From the NCBI GenBank assembly GCA_036489755.1, contig DASXFD010000014.1, positions 1 through 64,000 of the forward strand: a DNA stretch of 64,000 nt, written 5' to 3'. The notes under the pieces were generated by a model, which was given only the letters and a program-made list of their open reading frames with translations, had not been told where the DNA came from and made no database searches. Position numbers and translations under genes: made by a program. This stretch comes from JABFXX01 sp036489755 (lineage in GTDB: Bacteria > Myxococcota_A > Polyangia > Haliangiales > Haliangiaceae). Positions 34,455 through 45,800 of the stretch are shown piece after piece (the stretch's first letter is position 1; each line of letters opens with the position of its first letter).

Positions 34455-37400
34455 GTGCAAGCGCTCGGTAACTTCATTGGAGGCCAGTTCGTCCCGCCAT
34501 CCGGGCGCGCGCTGGTCTCGCGCAACCCGGCCGCGGACGGCGCGGTCGTGTTCGAGACCGGATTCTCGATCGAAGCCGTACATCAAGCCGCGCAAGCGGC
34601 CGCGGCCGCTCAGCCCGCATGGGCCGCGCTCACGCCGGCGCAGCGAGCCGCGCACCTCGAGCGGTTCAAGGCCGCGATCGCCGCGAAGGCCGACGTGCTC
34701 GCCGACGCGATCGTCGTGGAGACCGGCAAGATTCGTAGCGAGGCGAAGGCCGAGATCCAGACGCTCATCAACCGGTTCGACCTCGTCAAGAATGCGATCG
34801 CGAGCGACCAGAAGCCCGGCCCGGTCGGTACGGGCGAAGCGCTGCGCTACCAGCCGCTCGGCGTGATCGGCGTGATCGGGCCATTTAATTTCCCACTCCA
34901 CCTGTGCCACGCGCACGTGATCCCGGCGCTGTTGTCGGGCAACACGGTCGTCGTCAAGCCGAGCGACATCACACCGCTGTGCGGTCAGCGCTACGCCGAA
35001 GCGGCGCTTGCGGCCGAGCTACCGCCCGGCGTGCTCAACGTCGTCGCCGGCACCGGCGAGGTCGGTGCCGCGATGGTCGCGGAGCCGCTGTTGCGTGGCC
35101 TGTGCTTCACCGGCAGCTGGACGGTCGGTAAGAAGATCCTCGAAGCGGCCGTCGATCGGCCCGAGCTCTTGATCGCGCTCGAGATGGGCGGCAAGAACGC
35201 GTGCGTCGTGCTCGACGACGCGGCGTTGCGCCAGGCCGTGCACGAGGTCGCGCTCGGCGGCTACTTGAGCGCGGGCCAGCGCTGCACCGGCACCGAGCGC
35301 GTGCTCGTGCATCGCGCGCTCGCCGATCGGTTTTGCAATGCGCTCGCCGAGGTCGTGCGCGCGCTGCCGTTCGGCAACCCCGACGATCCGAAAGTGTTCG
35401 CCGGTCCGGTCGCGACGGCCGCAGCCCTCGAAAAAGTCGAGCGCGCGATCGCCGCCGCGAAGGCCGGCGGCGCGCAGCCGCTCGTGCCCGGCGCGAAGCT
35501 GCCGGGTGGCTACTACCGCTCGGGGTCGCTGCATCGCTTGCCCGACGGCACGCATCACGTACCCGGCTACACCGATCTCGAAGTGTTCGGGCCGGATCTG
35601 TGCGTCGAGGTGATCGACGGTGACGACGAAGCGATCAGTGTCCTCGAGCAAAGCCCGTATGGCTTCGTGCATTCGATCTTCACTGCAAGCGACGCGCGGT
35701 TCGAGAAATTCAGCGCGCGCGTCAAGAGCGGCATGCTCAACCGTAACCGCTCGACGAACCTGGCCAGCCCGAGGCTGCCGTTCGGCGGCGTCGGCAAGAG
35801 CGGCAACTATCGGCCCGCCGGCGCGTGGGCGCACCGCAACGTGACGTATCCGGTCGCGGTGCTCGAGCACGTGCTCGGCGCGATCACGCCGCACGCGATG
35901 CTCGCGGGGCATCTGCCGGCGTTCGATCTCGATCGGCTCGAGGCGCAGCACGTCGCGGAAGAGCACGTCGAAGCCGCGCGCAGGCTCGTCGAGCTGCCGC
36001 GGCCGATGGCGATCCACCGGCCGCCGGGCGGCAAGCTGCCGGCGAGCGAAGCGCTGCTCCAGCGGCTCTACGCCGGCGATCGCGTCGCCAAGGAAAAAAA
36101 GCCGCTGGTGTTCGATCACCTGCGCTCGGCCGGCCCGTGGATGGTCTCGGTCGACGACGATCCGCTGTGCGTGCTCGACGGCATGAGCCAGACCGCGACC
36201 GTGGTCGGCGGGTTCGCCGAGGAGCCCGTCGTGCGCGCCTACACCGAGGGCGAGTTCGCGGGCACGCTCGTCGCGAACAGCGACACGGCGATCGCCGAGA
36301 CCTGGCCCGCGACCGACTACGCGAACACGTTGCGCCAGCTGGTGCCGGGCCTGCCGCACGTGACGTTCGTCGCTTCTGGCGCCGAGTCGAACGAAAAGGC
36401 GCTCGCGCTGTGCCGGATCAACTGCGAGCGCAAAGACGCGACGAAGATCCTCGCGTTCGACGGCAGCTTCCACGGCCGCACGCTGCTCGCGGTCCACGCG
36501 ACGCACTCGCCGAGCAAGCGCACGCCGTTCGAGCTGCCCGGCTATCACGCGACGTTCGCGCCGTTCCCGCTGTGGAGCACGCCGAACGCGGGCGAGCCCG
36601 CGGCGCCGAGCGGCTATTACGCGGCGGCCGCGACGGCCGACATCGCCGAGCTCCGCGAGCGCTTCGGCGACGCCAAGGACGACGCGTTGGTCGCCGCCGA
36701 GATCGAGTCGCTCGCCGCGGTCGACGCGGCGCTCAAGACCGGCGCGTACTTCGCGACGATCATCGAGCCGATGCAAAGCGAAGGCGGCGATCGCTACGCG
36801 ACCGAGCGCTTCTTCCGGGCGCTGCGCCTGCTCACGCGCTTCCACAAGACGTTCCTGGTGTTCGACGAGGTCCAGGTCGGCTTCGGCCTCGGCGGCCCGT
36901 TCGCGTGGCACTCGAGGTTCCGCCTGTTGTCGGCGCGCGGCCAGCAGGACTATCCCGATGCGGTCACGTTCGCGAAGCGCGCGCAGGTCGGCGTGGTGAT
37001 GTCGCGGTTCGCCGATCCCGAGCCGGCGAGCGCGCACGAGGCATCGCTGGTGCGCGGCCGGATTCATGCGGACATGGTGTCGACGGCGCACAACGCCGAG
37101 CGCATCGAAAAGCTCGTGTGGCCGCGGCTGCAGCAGATCGCGAAGGCGTATCCGCAGTTCGTGTCGAGCCCGCGCGCGACCGGCTACGCGTTCGCGTTCG
37201 AGCTGCCGACGCCCGCGTTGCTCGACGCCTATCTGGGCCAGCGGTTCTGGCGCGGCGCCGTGGTGTTCGCGGCCGGCACGAAGACCGCGCGCTATCGGCT
37301 CAGCGACTCGTTCCACGCGCGCGAGATCGAGCTCTTGTTCGAGACGATCCGGCGATCGCTGTCGTGGCTCGACGCGCACGAAGGCTCGAAGCCACCGGCG

Positions 37401-39080
37401 TGGGAAGACGCGGTGTCGCCGCCGGCGCCCGCCGCCAAGCCGACGCCGGAGCTGCACTACCGCCAGGTCTCGCACGCCGAAGCGATGGAGCACCTGCCGG
37501 CGATCCTCGACATCGAGTACCAGGTCTACGAGCCGGCGCGCCGCACGCCGCCCGCCGAGATCCGCGCCGCGATCGAAGATCCCGAAGGCTCGCTGATCGT
37601 GTGCGAAGGACCCGGTCCGTCGAGCAACTCGCAGCTCGTCGGGTTCGCGATCGGCGGCCCGCTCGAGATGAGCAAGGACGTCGAAGGCTGCGACGACGAT
37701 CCGATGCTCGGCAAGCGCAACACGATGTATTCGGTGTCGATCACCGTCGCGCCGAATTATCAGAGCGCCGGCATCGGCCGGAAGCTCAAGGAGCTCCAGC
37801 TGCGCGACGCGGCCGCGCGCAAGGCCGCCGATGGCGGGCCTCGCTATCGTTACGTCACCGGCCGCAACCGCGTCGGCCGCACCGCGAACATGACGCACTT
37901 GAACCGCGTGTTCGGCGCGCACGTCGTGCAGGTGATGACCGGCCAGTACGAAGATCCGGAAGGCCAGGCGATGTACTACCGGATCCCGCTCGGCGCGCTG
38001 CAGCCCGATCCGATCGTGAAGCAGGACGTGATCGCGCAGCGCGCGCAGCACGACGAGGAACGCGTGTCGATCGACGTCGCGCAGGGCCTCACGCGGCCGT
38101 TCGCGCAGCCACCGCGGTCGCTCGCCGAAGCCGAAACCAAGGGCCTGCTCTACGGCCCGGCGGTCAACAAGCTCACGCTCATGAACTACGCGACGCCCGG
38201 CATGGTGCGCGCGATGGAGTGGATCGGCGCGCTCGTGCCGGAGCTGCCGCACATGTATTTGACGTCGAGCCGCGACGAGTCGCTCGACAAAGCGCTGCGA
38301 TTGATGCGCTGCAATCGCAAGAAGGCGACCATCGCGATCGGCCTGCAAGGCGGTTACTACGGTCACACGACCGGCTCGGCGCGCTCGCTGTCGGATCCCG
38401 AGGTGCATCGCGGCGGTCCGGCTCACTTCGCGTGGCCGCGCGTGCCGCATCCGGCGATCGCCGGTACGCAGGCGACGATCGCCGCGTTGCGCGAGGCCGC
38501 CGCGACCAAAGACGACACGCTCGGCTTCGTCTACGAGCTCGTGCAGGAACGCACGGGGCTCGTGTTGCCGCCGGACTTCATCGAGGCGCTCGGCAAGCTC
38601 CGCACCGAGATCGACGTGCCGCTGATCGCGATCGAGACGACCACGCACACGTATCGGTCGGGCAAGGGCGCGTTCCTGTCGCAGGCGGTGGGGCTCGTGC
38701 CCGACGTGCTCGTGTGGTGGGGCGGCGCGCAGACCGGCTACCTGCACACGTCGTCGCGCTGGTTCATCAGCTCGCCGCTCACGCTCGTGTCGACGTGGGA
38801 TGGCGACGAGCTGTCGCTGATTCGCCAACATCATCAGCTGCGTGCCGCGCGCGCGATCGACGTCGCATCGGGCGGCGCCGCGCTCGACAGGGTGCTCGCG
38901 AGAGCCGGCGGTCACGGCATGGGCGCGTACTACGTGATCGACGGTGCGCACGCCGACAAGCTCGCGCGCGCGCAGATCCGAGCTCGCGTGCTGCCCAACG
39001 GCAAGCTCGCGATCGCACCGGCGCTCGACCAGCTCGATCAAGCCGCGTCCGCACTTGCGGCGGCGCTCGGAAACGCCTGA
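34455..39080 (+). CDS. Fusion enzyme: aldehyde dehydrogenase, class III aminotransferase, GNAT and degenerate aminotransferase
   Basis: A 1541-residue protein. Residues 1-490 are an NAD(P)-dependent aldehyde dehydrogenase nearest the succinylglutamate/succinate-semialdehyde group (FGPFNFPLHLCH-like IGPFNFP, E243 in LEMGGKN, nucleophile C277 in GQRCTGTE). Residues about 520-985 are a class III PLP aminotransferase of the GABA/lysine-6-aminotransferase type: SGAESNEKA, FDGSFHGRT, FDEVQVGFG, and PLP lysine K841 in PDAVTFAKRAQVG. Residues 998-1180 are a GNAT acetyltransferase (VAPNYQSAGIGRKL). Residues about 1190-1541 are a second aminotransferase-like fold that lacks the catalytic lysine (G1423). 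The start is GTG 34455. Four overlapping genes follow. It probably channels an amino compound through acetylation, transamination and semialdehyde oxidation. Confidence 0.9.
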   Translation: MQALGNFIGGQFVPPSGRALVSRNPAADGAVVFETGFSIEAVHQAAQAAAAAQPAWAALTPAQRAAHLERFKAAIAAKADVLADAIVVETGKIRSEAKAEIQTLINRFDLVKNAIASDQKPGPVGTGEALRYQPLGVIGVIGPFNFPLHLCHAHVIPALLSGNTVVVKPSDITPLCGQRYAEAALAAELPPGVLNVVAGTGEVGAAMVAEPLLRGLCFTGSWTVGKKILEAAVDRPELLIALEMGGKNACVVLDDAALRQAVHEVALGGYLSAGQRCTGTERVLVHRALADRFCNALAEVVRALPFGNPDDPKVFAGPVATAAALEKVERAIAAAKAGGAQPLVPGAKLPGGYYRSGSLHRLPDGTHHVPGYTDLEVFGPDLCVEVIDGDDEAISVLEQSPYGFVHSIFTASDARFEKFSARVKSGMLNRNRSTNLASPRLPFGGVGKSGNYRPAGAWAHRNVTYPVAVLEHVLGAITPHAMLAGHLPAFDLDRLEAQHVAEEHVEAARRLVELPRPMAIHRPPGGKLPASEALLQRLYAGDRVAKEKKPLVFDHLRSAGPWMVSVDDDPLCVLDGMSQTATVVGGFAEEPVVRAYTEGEFAGTLVANSDTAIAETWPATDYANTLRQLVPGLPHVTFVASGAESNEKALALCRINCERKDATKILAFDGSFHGRTLLAVHATHSPSKRTPFELPGYHATFAPFPLWSTPNAGEPAAPSGYYAAAATADIAELRERFGDAKDDALVAAEIESLAAVDAALKTGAYFATIIEPMQSEGGDRYATERFFRALRLLTRFHKTFLVFDEVQVGFGLGGPFAWHSRFRLLSARGQQDYPDAVTFAKRAQVGVVMSRFADPEPASAHEASLVRGRIHADMVSTAHNAERIEKLVWPRLQQIAKAYPQFVSSPRATGYAFAFELPTPALLDAYLGQRFWRGAVVFAAGTKTARYRLSDSFHAREIELLFETIRRSLSWLDAHEGSKPPAWEDAVSPPAPAAKPTPELHYRQVSHAEAMEHLPAILDIEYQVYEPARRTPPAEIRAAIEDPEGSLIVCEGPGPSSNSQLVGFAIGGPLEMSKDVEGCDDDPMLGKRNTMYSVSITVAPNYQSAGIGRKLKELQLRDAAARKAADGGPRYRYVTGRNRVGRTANMTHLNRVFGAHVVQVMTGQYEDPEGQAMYYRIPLGALQPDPIVKQDVIAQRAQHDEERVSIDVAQGLTRPFAQPPRSLAEAETKGLLYGPAVNKLTLMNYATPGMVRAMEWIGALVPELPHMYLTSSRDESLDKALRLMRCNRKKATIAIGLQGGYYGHTTGSARSLSDPEVHRGGPAHFAWPRVPHPAIAGTQATIAALREAAATKDDTLGFVYELVQERTGLVLPPDFIEALGKLRTEIDVPLIAIETTTHTYRSGKGAFLSQAVGLVPDVLVWWGGAQTGYLHTSSRWFISSPLTLVSTWDGDELSLIRQHHQLRAARAIDVASGGAALDRVLARAGGHGMGAYYVIDGAHADKLARAQIRARVLPNGKLAIAPALDQLDQAASALAAALGNA

Positions 39081-40204
39081 TGCGGGTCTTGGAGCTTCCC
39101 GCCGGCGCAACGGCGCGCGATTGGGGCCGCATTCACGGCGAGAGCTTTCGCGGCGAGATCCGCGCGCTCGCGCAGATCCGCGCGTACCTGTGCACCCGCG
39201 TCGGCGGGTTCAAGACGCGCGATCAAGTGATGGCCGCGGCGCGCGCACACTTGCCGGTGCTCGAGCGCTACGACCGCGCGCTGAGCGACGAGCTGATCGG
39301 CATCGCGGAAGGTGCCGCATGCACGCCGGAGGAGATCGTCGTCGCGAACCACTACACCGATCTGCGCGATCTCGATCCGGATCCGTCGACCTGGACGCCG
39401 GCGCCGATCGCTGATCACGCCGCAGGCTCGGGCTCGGGCTCGGGCTCGGGCGCGGATTCTCTGGGCGGAGACGGCTGCAGCGTGTTGTTTGCGGAGACGC
39501 CGTCGGGTCGCATCGTCGCGCAGACCTGGGACATGCACGCGACCGCGATCCCGTACGTGATGGTGCTCGGCGTGCCGGCGCGCGGCGACGAGCCGGCGGC
39601 GCGGCTGCTCACGGTGACCGGCTGTCTCGGCATGGCCGGCATGAACGGCGCGCGCGTCGCGATCGCGATCAATAACCTCTATTCGACCGACGCGACGCTC
39701 GGCGTGGTGTGGCCGGCGATGGTGCGCAAGGCGCTGCAGCAGCGCAGCGCCGCCGCCGCGTACGAGGTGATTCGCACGAGCCCGATCGGCTCGGGCCACC
39801 ATTATCTCGTCGCCGATCGCAAGGACGCGGTCGCGCTCGAAGCGTCCGGCACTCGGCGCAAGCGCGTGTTCGCCGGCGGCCCGAGCTACTGCCACACGAA
39901 CCATTGCTTCGATACCGACGTCGCCGCGCGCAGCAAAGTTCCCGACGCGAGCACGACGTTCGATCGCATGCGCTGGCTCGAAGCCGATCTCGCCCGCGCG
40001 CCCGTGCGCGATCTCGACGACGCGTGGCGCCGGCTCGGCAACGAAGACGGCTGGCCGCGCAGCATCTGCACGAACATGTCGACGCCCGAGTCGCCGCACG
40101 GTGCCGCGACGTGCGGCGCGATCGCGATGAACCTCGCGACCGGCGAGGTGTGGGCGCAACAGGGCTTCGTGCACAACGTCGCGCCGGATACGTTCCATGT
40201 CTGA
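39080..40204 (+). CDS. C45-type Ntn-hydrolase (acyl-CoA:6-APA acyltransferase-like)
   Basis: A 374-residue protein of the C45 family, which are self-cleaving Ntn hydrolases that form or break amide bonds. The N-terminal part (ARDWGRIHGESFRGEIRAL) and EEIVVANHYTDLRD fit the family. The nucleophile would be C133 in GGDGCSVLFAE, exposed by autocleavage at the Gly-Cys bond; QTWDMHA follows, then LTVTGCLGMAGMNGA. A GSGSGSGSG insert encoded by a hexanucleotide repeat lies about 10 residues before the nucleophile. There is no signal peptide. The ATG at 39080 overlaps the fusion gene stop by one base and the 3' end overlaps the aminotransferase gene by 8 bp. Amide hydrolysis of an N-acylated pathway intermediate is a sensible guess. 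Confidence 0.82.
   Translation: MRVLELPAGATARDWGRIHGESFRGEIRALAQIRAYLCTRVGGFKTRDQVMAAARAHLPVLERYDRALSDELIGIAEGAACTPEEIVVANHYTDLRDLDPDPSTWTPAPIADHAAGSGSGSGSGADSLGGDGCSVLFAETPSGRIVAQTWDMHATAIPYVMVLGVPARGDEPAARLLTVTGCLGMAGMNGARVAIAINNLYSTDATLGVVWPAMVRKALQQRSAAAAYEVIRTSPIGSGHHYLVADRKDAVALEASGTRRKRVFAGGPSYCHTNHCFDTDVAARSKVPDASTTFDRMRWLEADLARAPVRDLDDAWRRLGNEDGWPRSICTNMSTPESPHGAATCGAIAMNLATGEVWAQQGFVHNVAPDTFHV
39428..39451 (+). repeat. Hexanucleotide tcgggc repeat inside hydrolase gene
   Basis: Four exact tandem tcgggc units code for a Gly-Ser linker just upstream of the predicted autocleavage site. The same hexamer forms the lipoprotein stalk at 15995-16030. Confidence 0.9.
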
Positions 40205-41464
40205 CGACTATCCCTTCTTCTTCACGTGGTCCGCGCAGCACGCGCCCAAGCCGCTCGAGCTGACCGGCGGCGACGGCGCGTGGTTCACCACCAAGGGCGG
40301 CGAGCGCTGGCTCGATCTCGGCGCGCTCAGCTATCAAGTGAACGTCGGCCACGGCAACAAACGCATCGTCGACGCGATCAAGCGCCAGGCCGACGAGCTG
40401 TGCATCTCGGCGCCGAACGCGGTGTTCCCCGCGAAGGTCGAGCTCGCGCGGCGGCTCATCGAGCTCGCCGGGCCCGCGTTCGCCGGCGGCAAAGTCTTCT
40501 TCACGCTCGGCGGCGCCGAGGCGAACGAGAACGCGCTCAAGATCGCGCGGCTCGTCACCAACCGGCTCAAGAACATCGCGCGCTATCGCAGCTATCACGG
40601 TGCGTCGATGGGCGCGCTCGCGCTCACCGGCGATTGGCGCCGGCCCGCCGCCGAGCCCGCGCTCGCCGGCGTGATCCACGTGCAGGACTGCTATTGCGAT
40701 CGCTGCCCGTTCGGCAAGACGCTCGCGACGTGCGCGCGAGAGTGCGCGACCAACATCGACGACGTCATGCAGCTCGAAGGCCCGCGCTCGATCGCCGGCG
40801 TGTTCCTCGAGCCGGTGCCCGGCGCGAACGGCGTGCTCGTGCCGCCACCCGAGTACTGGCCGATCGTGCGCAAGGCGTGCGACGCCGAAGGCGCGCTGCT
40901 CGTCGCCGACGAGGTGCTCACCGGCTTCGGCCGCACCGGCCGCGCGTTCGGGTTCCACCACTGGGACGTCGTGCCCGACCTGATCACGGTCGCGAAGGGT
41001 CTCGCGTCGGGGTACCAGACGATCGGCGCGGTGATCGTGCACCCGCGCATCGCGGCGCACTTCGAGCAACACGTGCTCGCGTGCGGCCTCACGTACTACG
41101 CACACCCGACCGCGTGCGCCGCGGCGCTCGCCACGCTCGACGTCTATCGCGACGAGAAAATGTTCGCGAACGCGGCCTCGCTCGGGCCCGTGTTGCGCGG
41201 CGAGCTCGACGCGATCGCCGGCAAGCTCGCGGCCAAGACGTTCGTGCGCGGACTCGGCCTGCTCGCGGCGCTCGAGGTCGAGGCGCCGATGCCCGCGTGG
41301 CAAACACTCGGCGGCGAGCTCGCCGCGCGCAAGCTGTCGCTGCACGTCGACGGCAAGCGCGGCACCGCGATCTTCGCGCCGCCGCTATGCATCACCGAAC
41401 AAGAGCTCGTCACCGGCGTGCGCGCGTTCGGCGAGGCGGCTATCGTCGCGTTCGGAGCAGCAAC

Positions 41465-41468
<4 letters not shown>
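40197..41468 (+). CDS. Class III PLP-dependent aminotransferase
   Basis: A 423-residue fold-type I aminotransferase with complete catalytic equipment: FTLGGAEANENALKIAR, SYHGASMGALALTGD, LVADEVLTGFGRTGRAFGFHHW with the PLP-pairing Asp, and PLP lysine K267 in VAKGLASGYQ. A Cys-rich loop (CYCDRCPFGKTLATCAREC) marks a subgroup that includes omega- and beta-amino-acid:pyruvate transaminases. It would convert an amino acid with a distal or beta amino group into the oxo acid. The gene overlaps its neighbours on both sides (8 and 4 bp). The adjacent CoA-transferase genes make a 3-oxo acid a likely product. Confidence 0.93.
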
Positions 41469-42174
<706 letters not shown>

Positions 42175-42178
<4 letters not shown>

Positions 42179-42762
42179 GCGCTCTGTGGACCACCGAACA
42201 GATGGCGCGCCGTGCCGCGCGCGAGATCGAGGCCGGATCGATCGTGAACCTCGGCATCGGCTTGCCGACACAGGTCGCCGATTACCTGCCGCCGGGTCAC
42301 GCGTGGCTGCACTCCGAGAACGGCCTGCTCGGCACCGGGCCGTTTCCGTACGAGGGCGACGAGGATCCGAACCTCATCAACGCCGGCAAACAGACGGTGA
42401 CCGTGCTGCCCGGCGGCTCGACGTTCGACTCGGCGACGTCGTTCGCGATGATCCGCGGCGGCCACGTCGATCTCGCGATCCTCGGCGCGATGCAGGTTTC
42501 GGAGACCGGCGACCTCGCGAACTGGGCGGTGCCCGGCGGCAAGGTGATGGGCATCGGCGGCGCGATGGATCTCGCGAGCGGCACGCGGCGTGTGATCGCG
42601 ATGATGCAGCACCTCACGAAGACCGGCGAGCCGAAGCTCGTGCCGGTGTGCACGTATCCGTTGACGGCGGTCGGCGCGGTATCGCTCGTGATCACCGAGC
42701 GCGGCGTCTTCGAGCCGGCCGGCGCCGGCAAGGGCTTTCGCGAGATCGAAGCCGCGGGCTGA
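42175..42762 (+). CDS. 3-oxoacid CoA-transferase subunit B
   Basis: A 195-residue beta subunit that carries the catalytic glutamate, E48 in SENGLLG. Other family segments are VNLGIGLPTQVADYLP, GGHVDLAILGAMQVS, GDLANWAVPG and MGGAMDLA-like IGGAMDLASG. It closes the five-gene operon and ends 80 bp before the convergent SEDS-PBP gene. Length is a little shorter than average for the subunit (about 210-220) but no motif is missing. The ATGA overlap with subunit A ensures equal production. Confidence 0.95.
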
Positions 42763-42842
42763 GCTACACGTTCAGCCGCTCTGATCGCGCGTCGTGGCGC
42801 GACCTGGATCCAGCACGCGTTCGTTCCCACGCCGCGGTCTTA

Positions 42843-45800
42843 TCACTCGCCGCGCAGGTAGTGCGCGATCGCGGCGATGAGCTCGGGCGCCGCACGCGCC
42901 GCTGCGGACTTGCCGCCGCGTTGGAGCTGCAGCGCGAGCGTGATCGGGATCGTGCCGCCGTCGGTGACGACGCCGAACGCGACGACGAACAAGCTGTCGT
43001 CGGGCGGCGTCTTGCCGCAGACGAGCGCGCTCTCGGCCCGGTGCGTGCGATTCCACGCCTCGCACAGGACCGGATCGTGCGCGAGATCGGCGAGCGAGTC
43101 GGTGGTGCCGGTCTTCGCTCCGTAGACGATGACGTGCGGATCGGCGAGCACGGTCGAGAACACGCCCGCTGCAGTGCCGCCGGGCTGGACGACCGCGCAC
43201 AAGCCGCCGTCGTCGCCGCGGACCTTCGCGGCATGGCCGGTCGCGCCCGCGCACGACCACGTCGGCAGCGTGCCGACGGCGGGCGCCGGAAACCACGAGG
43301 CGGCGAGGCGCGGCGCGCCGGGCGAGTCGTCGTAGATCACGCGGCCGAACGCATCGGCGAGCTGTGCGAGCGACCCGATCGAGTGCACGCCCGACCCGCG
43401 CAGCAGCTGGAAGTACTCGCGGACCGGCACCGCAGCTTGGTTCGGCCGATCGTCGCCGTAGAAGTCGAGACGATCGGGGCCGAGCGCGACGAGCTCGCGC
43501 AGGTCGCGGCTCGCGTTCGCGATCGGCAACGCACGTGCGGCGCACACGTCGGCGCGCTCGCTCGCACGGCGGCAGCTCGCACGATCGCCGAGCGTGCACA
43601 GCGGTCGGCCGAGCAGCAGCTCGACGTGCTGCCACAGCGGCGTGCGGCGCAGGCCGTCGATCCACAGGCGGTGCTCGTCGAGGATCGGGCCCTTCGCGTC
43701 GCGAATGACGAGCGGCGATTTGACCGGCCAGCTCGCGAGATCGGTCGCGGCTACCTCGGCGAGCGACTTCGTCGCGCCGTCTTGCACGAGCTCGCCGTCG
43801 GGCAGCGCGAGCCCGACGAGCCCGAGCGCGGCTTGATACCAGTTGAGCGAGCGCGCGAGAAAGTCGTGAAGGTCCGACGTGGTCGGATCGTCGGCGAGCG
43901 AGGTCGGCGGGCAATGGCCGAGCAACGGATCGACGCGCTTGCCTCTGTGAGCGCGGCAGCCGCCGGGCGTCGCGGCCGCGGTGAGCGTGAGCTGATCGAC
44001 AAGCGACGGAAACGCGAGCTCGGCGGCGCGCGCGACGACCGGCTTGAACGTCGAGCCGACCGCGATCGGCAGGTTCCAGTCGACGCGCTCGGCGTCGCTC
44101 TCGCCGTGTTGCGCGCGCAGCGCCATCAGCGTGGATTCGGCAGCGGCGTCGGCGGGCGCATACGCGAGCGGCTCGCGGCCGGGCACGATGCTGGTCTGTG
44201 CGAGGAGCTCGCCGGTATCGCCGCGCAGCACGACGTAGCCGATGCGCGTCGGCGGCACGACATGACCGGTCACCGGCTCGGAATTGCTCGCGAGCCGATC
44301 GACAAGCGCGCGCAACGCGGCCGCGAGCTCGGGCTGCAGCGCGACGCGACACTCGGTGACGCCGTCCTTCGTCGCGCACACCCGATCGCGCGCGATCGGC
44401 GGTGGCGCGAGTGTGCCGCACGCGACGGCGTCGTGATCGTGATGGAGCGCCGCGTGGATCCAGCCGTCGAGGCCGAGCGAGCGCTCGACGTCGTACGGGG
44501 TCACCCAGCCGAGCTCGGGCAGGGCGGCACCGTATGGATAGAGCCGGCGCGTGCGATCGCCCGCGCGAGTGACGTCGTCGGCGAGCAGCGGGCCGATCGT
44601 CCTGCGCATCTGCGGCGCGGCTGCGGTCGCCGGCCGGAACAGCACGACGCGGCCGCCGGCGACGATCAGCGACTCGTGGTCGAGCGCGATCGCGCCTTCG
44701 TAGTCGACGCGCTGCCAGCCCGCAGCGCCGGCGACGAACAGCTGGGCGGCGCCGCGCAGCGACACGGCCTTCGGGTCGGCATCGAGCGTGACGCCGGGTG
44801 CGAGCGCGACGTGCGCCGCCGCGCCGCCGGCGGGCAACGCGATCGACCCGGCCGTCGGCCGCATGCGCACGATCGCATCGCCGGTGACGAGCTCGCCGAC
44901 GTCCCGCGCGGCGACACCGAATGCTTCGCCGACGACGCGTACGCGTGGCGCGTGCGTCGCGACCGGGCGCGCGTGCAGCGCGGCTTCGATATCGTGCGGC
45001 AGCGTCACGCGACACGCGGCATGCCACGCGGGCGACTCGGAGACTGCGAGCTCGACGTCGGGCCAGCCGCTCGCGAGCTCGGCGCGACATGATCCGGAGG
45101 CGTCGCGCACGAGCCGCCAGTGCCCGGCCGTGCCGTGGCACGCGGGCAGCGCGGCGACGAGCAGCGGCCGGTCGAGCGCCCACGCCGCGCGCAGCTCGCG
45201 ATCGAACCGCAGGCTGTCAGGGTCGGCGGGCGAGCCGTCGAGCGCGGCGGGCACCACGTCGCTCGCGTTCGCGCCGTCGCGCTCGGTCCACGGGCACGCG
45301 AGCGAGCCGGCATAGCGCAGCGCCGACGCGATTCGCTCGTCGTCGCCGGCGACGCGAGCAAGTGCGCTCGCCGACGCGCGTGCAACCAGCGCGATCGCGG
45401 CCACGCCGCCGACGGCGATCGCTGCGAGCACCAGCGCGCGCGCGCGACGCAGCCGCGGCGTCTTGCGCACGCGCTCGTCGGCGGAGGTGGGTGCGTCGCG
45501 ATCCGCGCCGAGCAGGCACCAGCTCGCGCCGATCACGAGCAGCCACAGATCGGCGGGGCTGTCGAGCGCGAGCCCGGGCCAGCCGATGCCGGTGAGCGGC
45601 AACACGCCGAGCGCGGCGAGCGGCTGGTAGACGAGCAGCACGAACGCGACGGCCGCGACGAGCCAGCGCGCGCGATGCTCGGCGCTCGCGTGGCGCAGTC
45701 GGACGCTCGCGGTCGCTGCGATCGCGAGCACCAGCACGAGCAGCAGCGCGAGCGTTTGCACCACGCCGCACGCGCCGGCATCGCGCGCGATCAAGACGGC

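Noticed and set aside
35019..39110. Very long open frame on the minus strand opposite the fusion enzyme gene
   Set aside because: It is the antisense shadow of a high-GC gene with strong G/C third positions. Its translation is Arg/Glu/His-rich without family motifs, while the plus strand has four clear enzyme modules.
42763..42842. Possible terminator hairpin tcgcgc-gtcgtg-gcgcga between the convergent CoA-transferase and SEDS-PBP genes
   Set aside because: The stem is only six bases with no U-rich run on either strand, which is common by chance at this G+C content.
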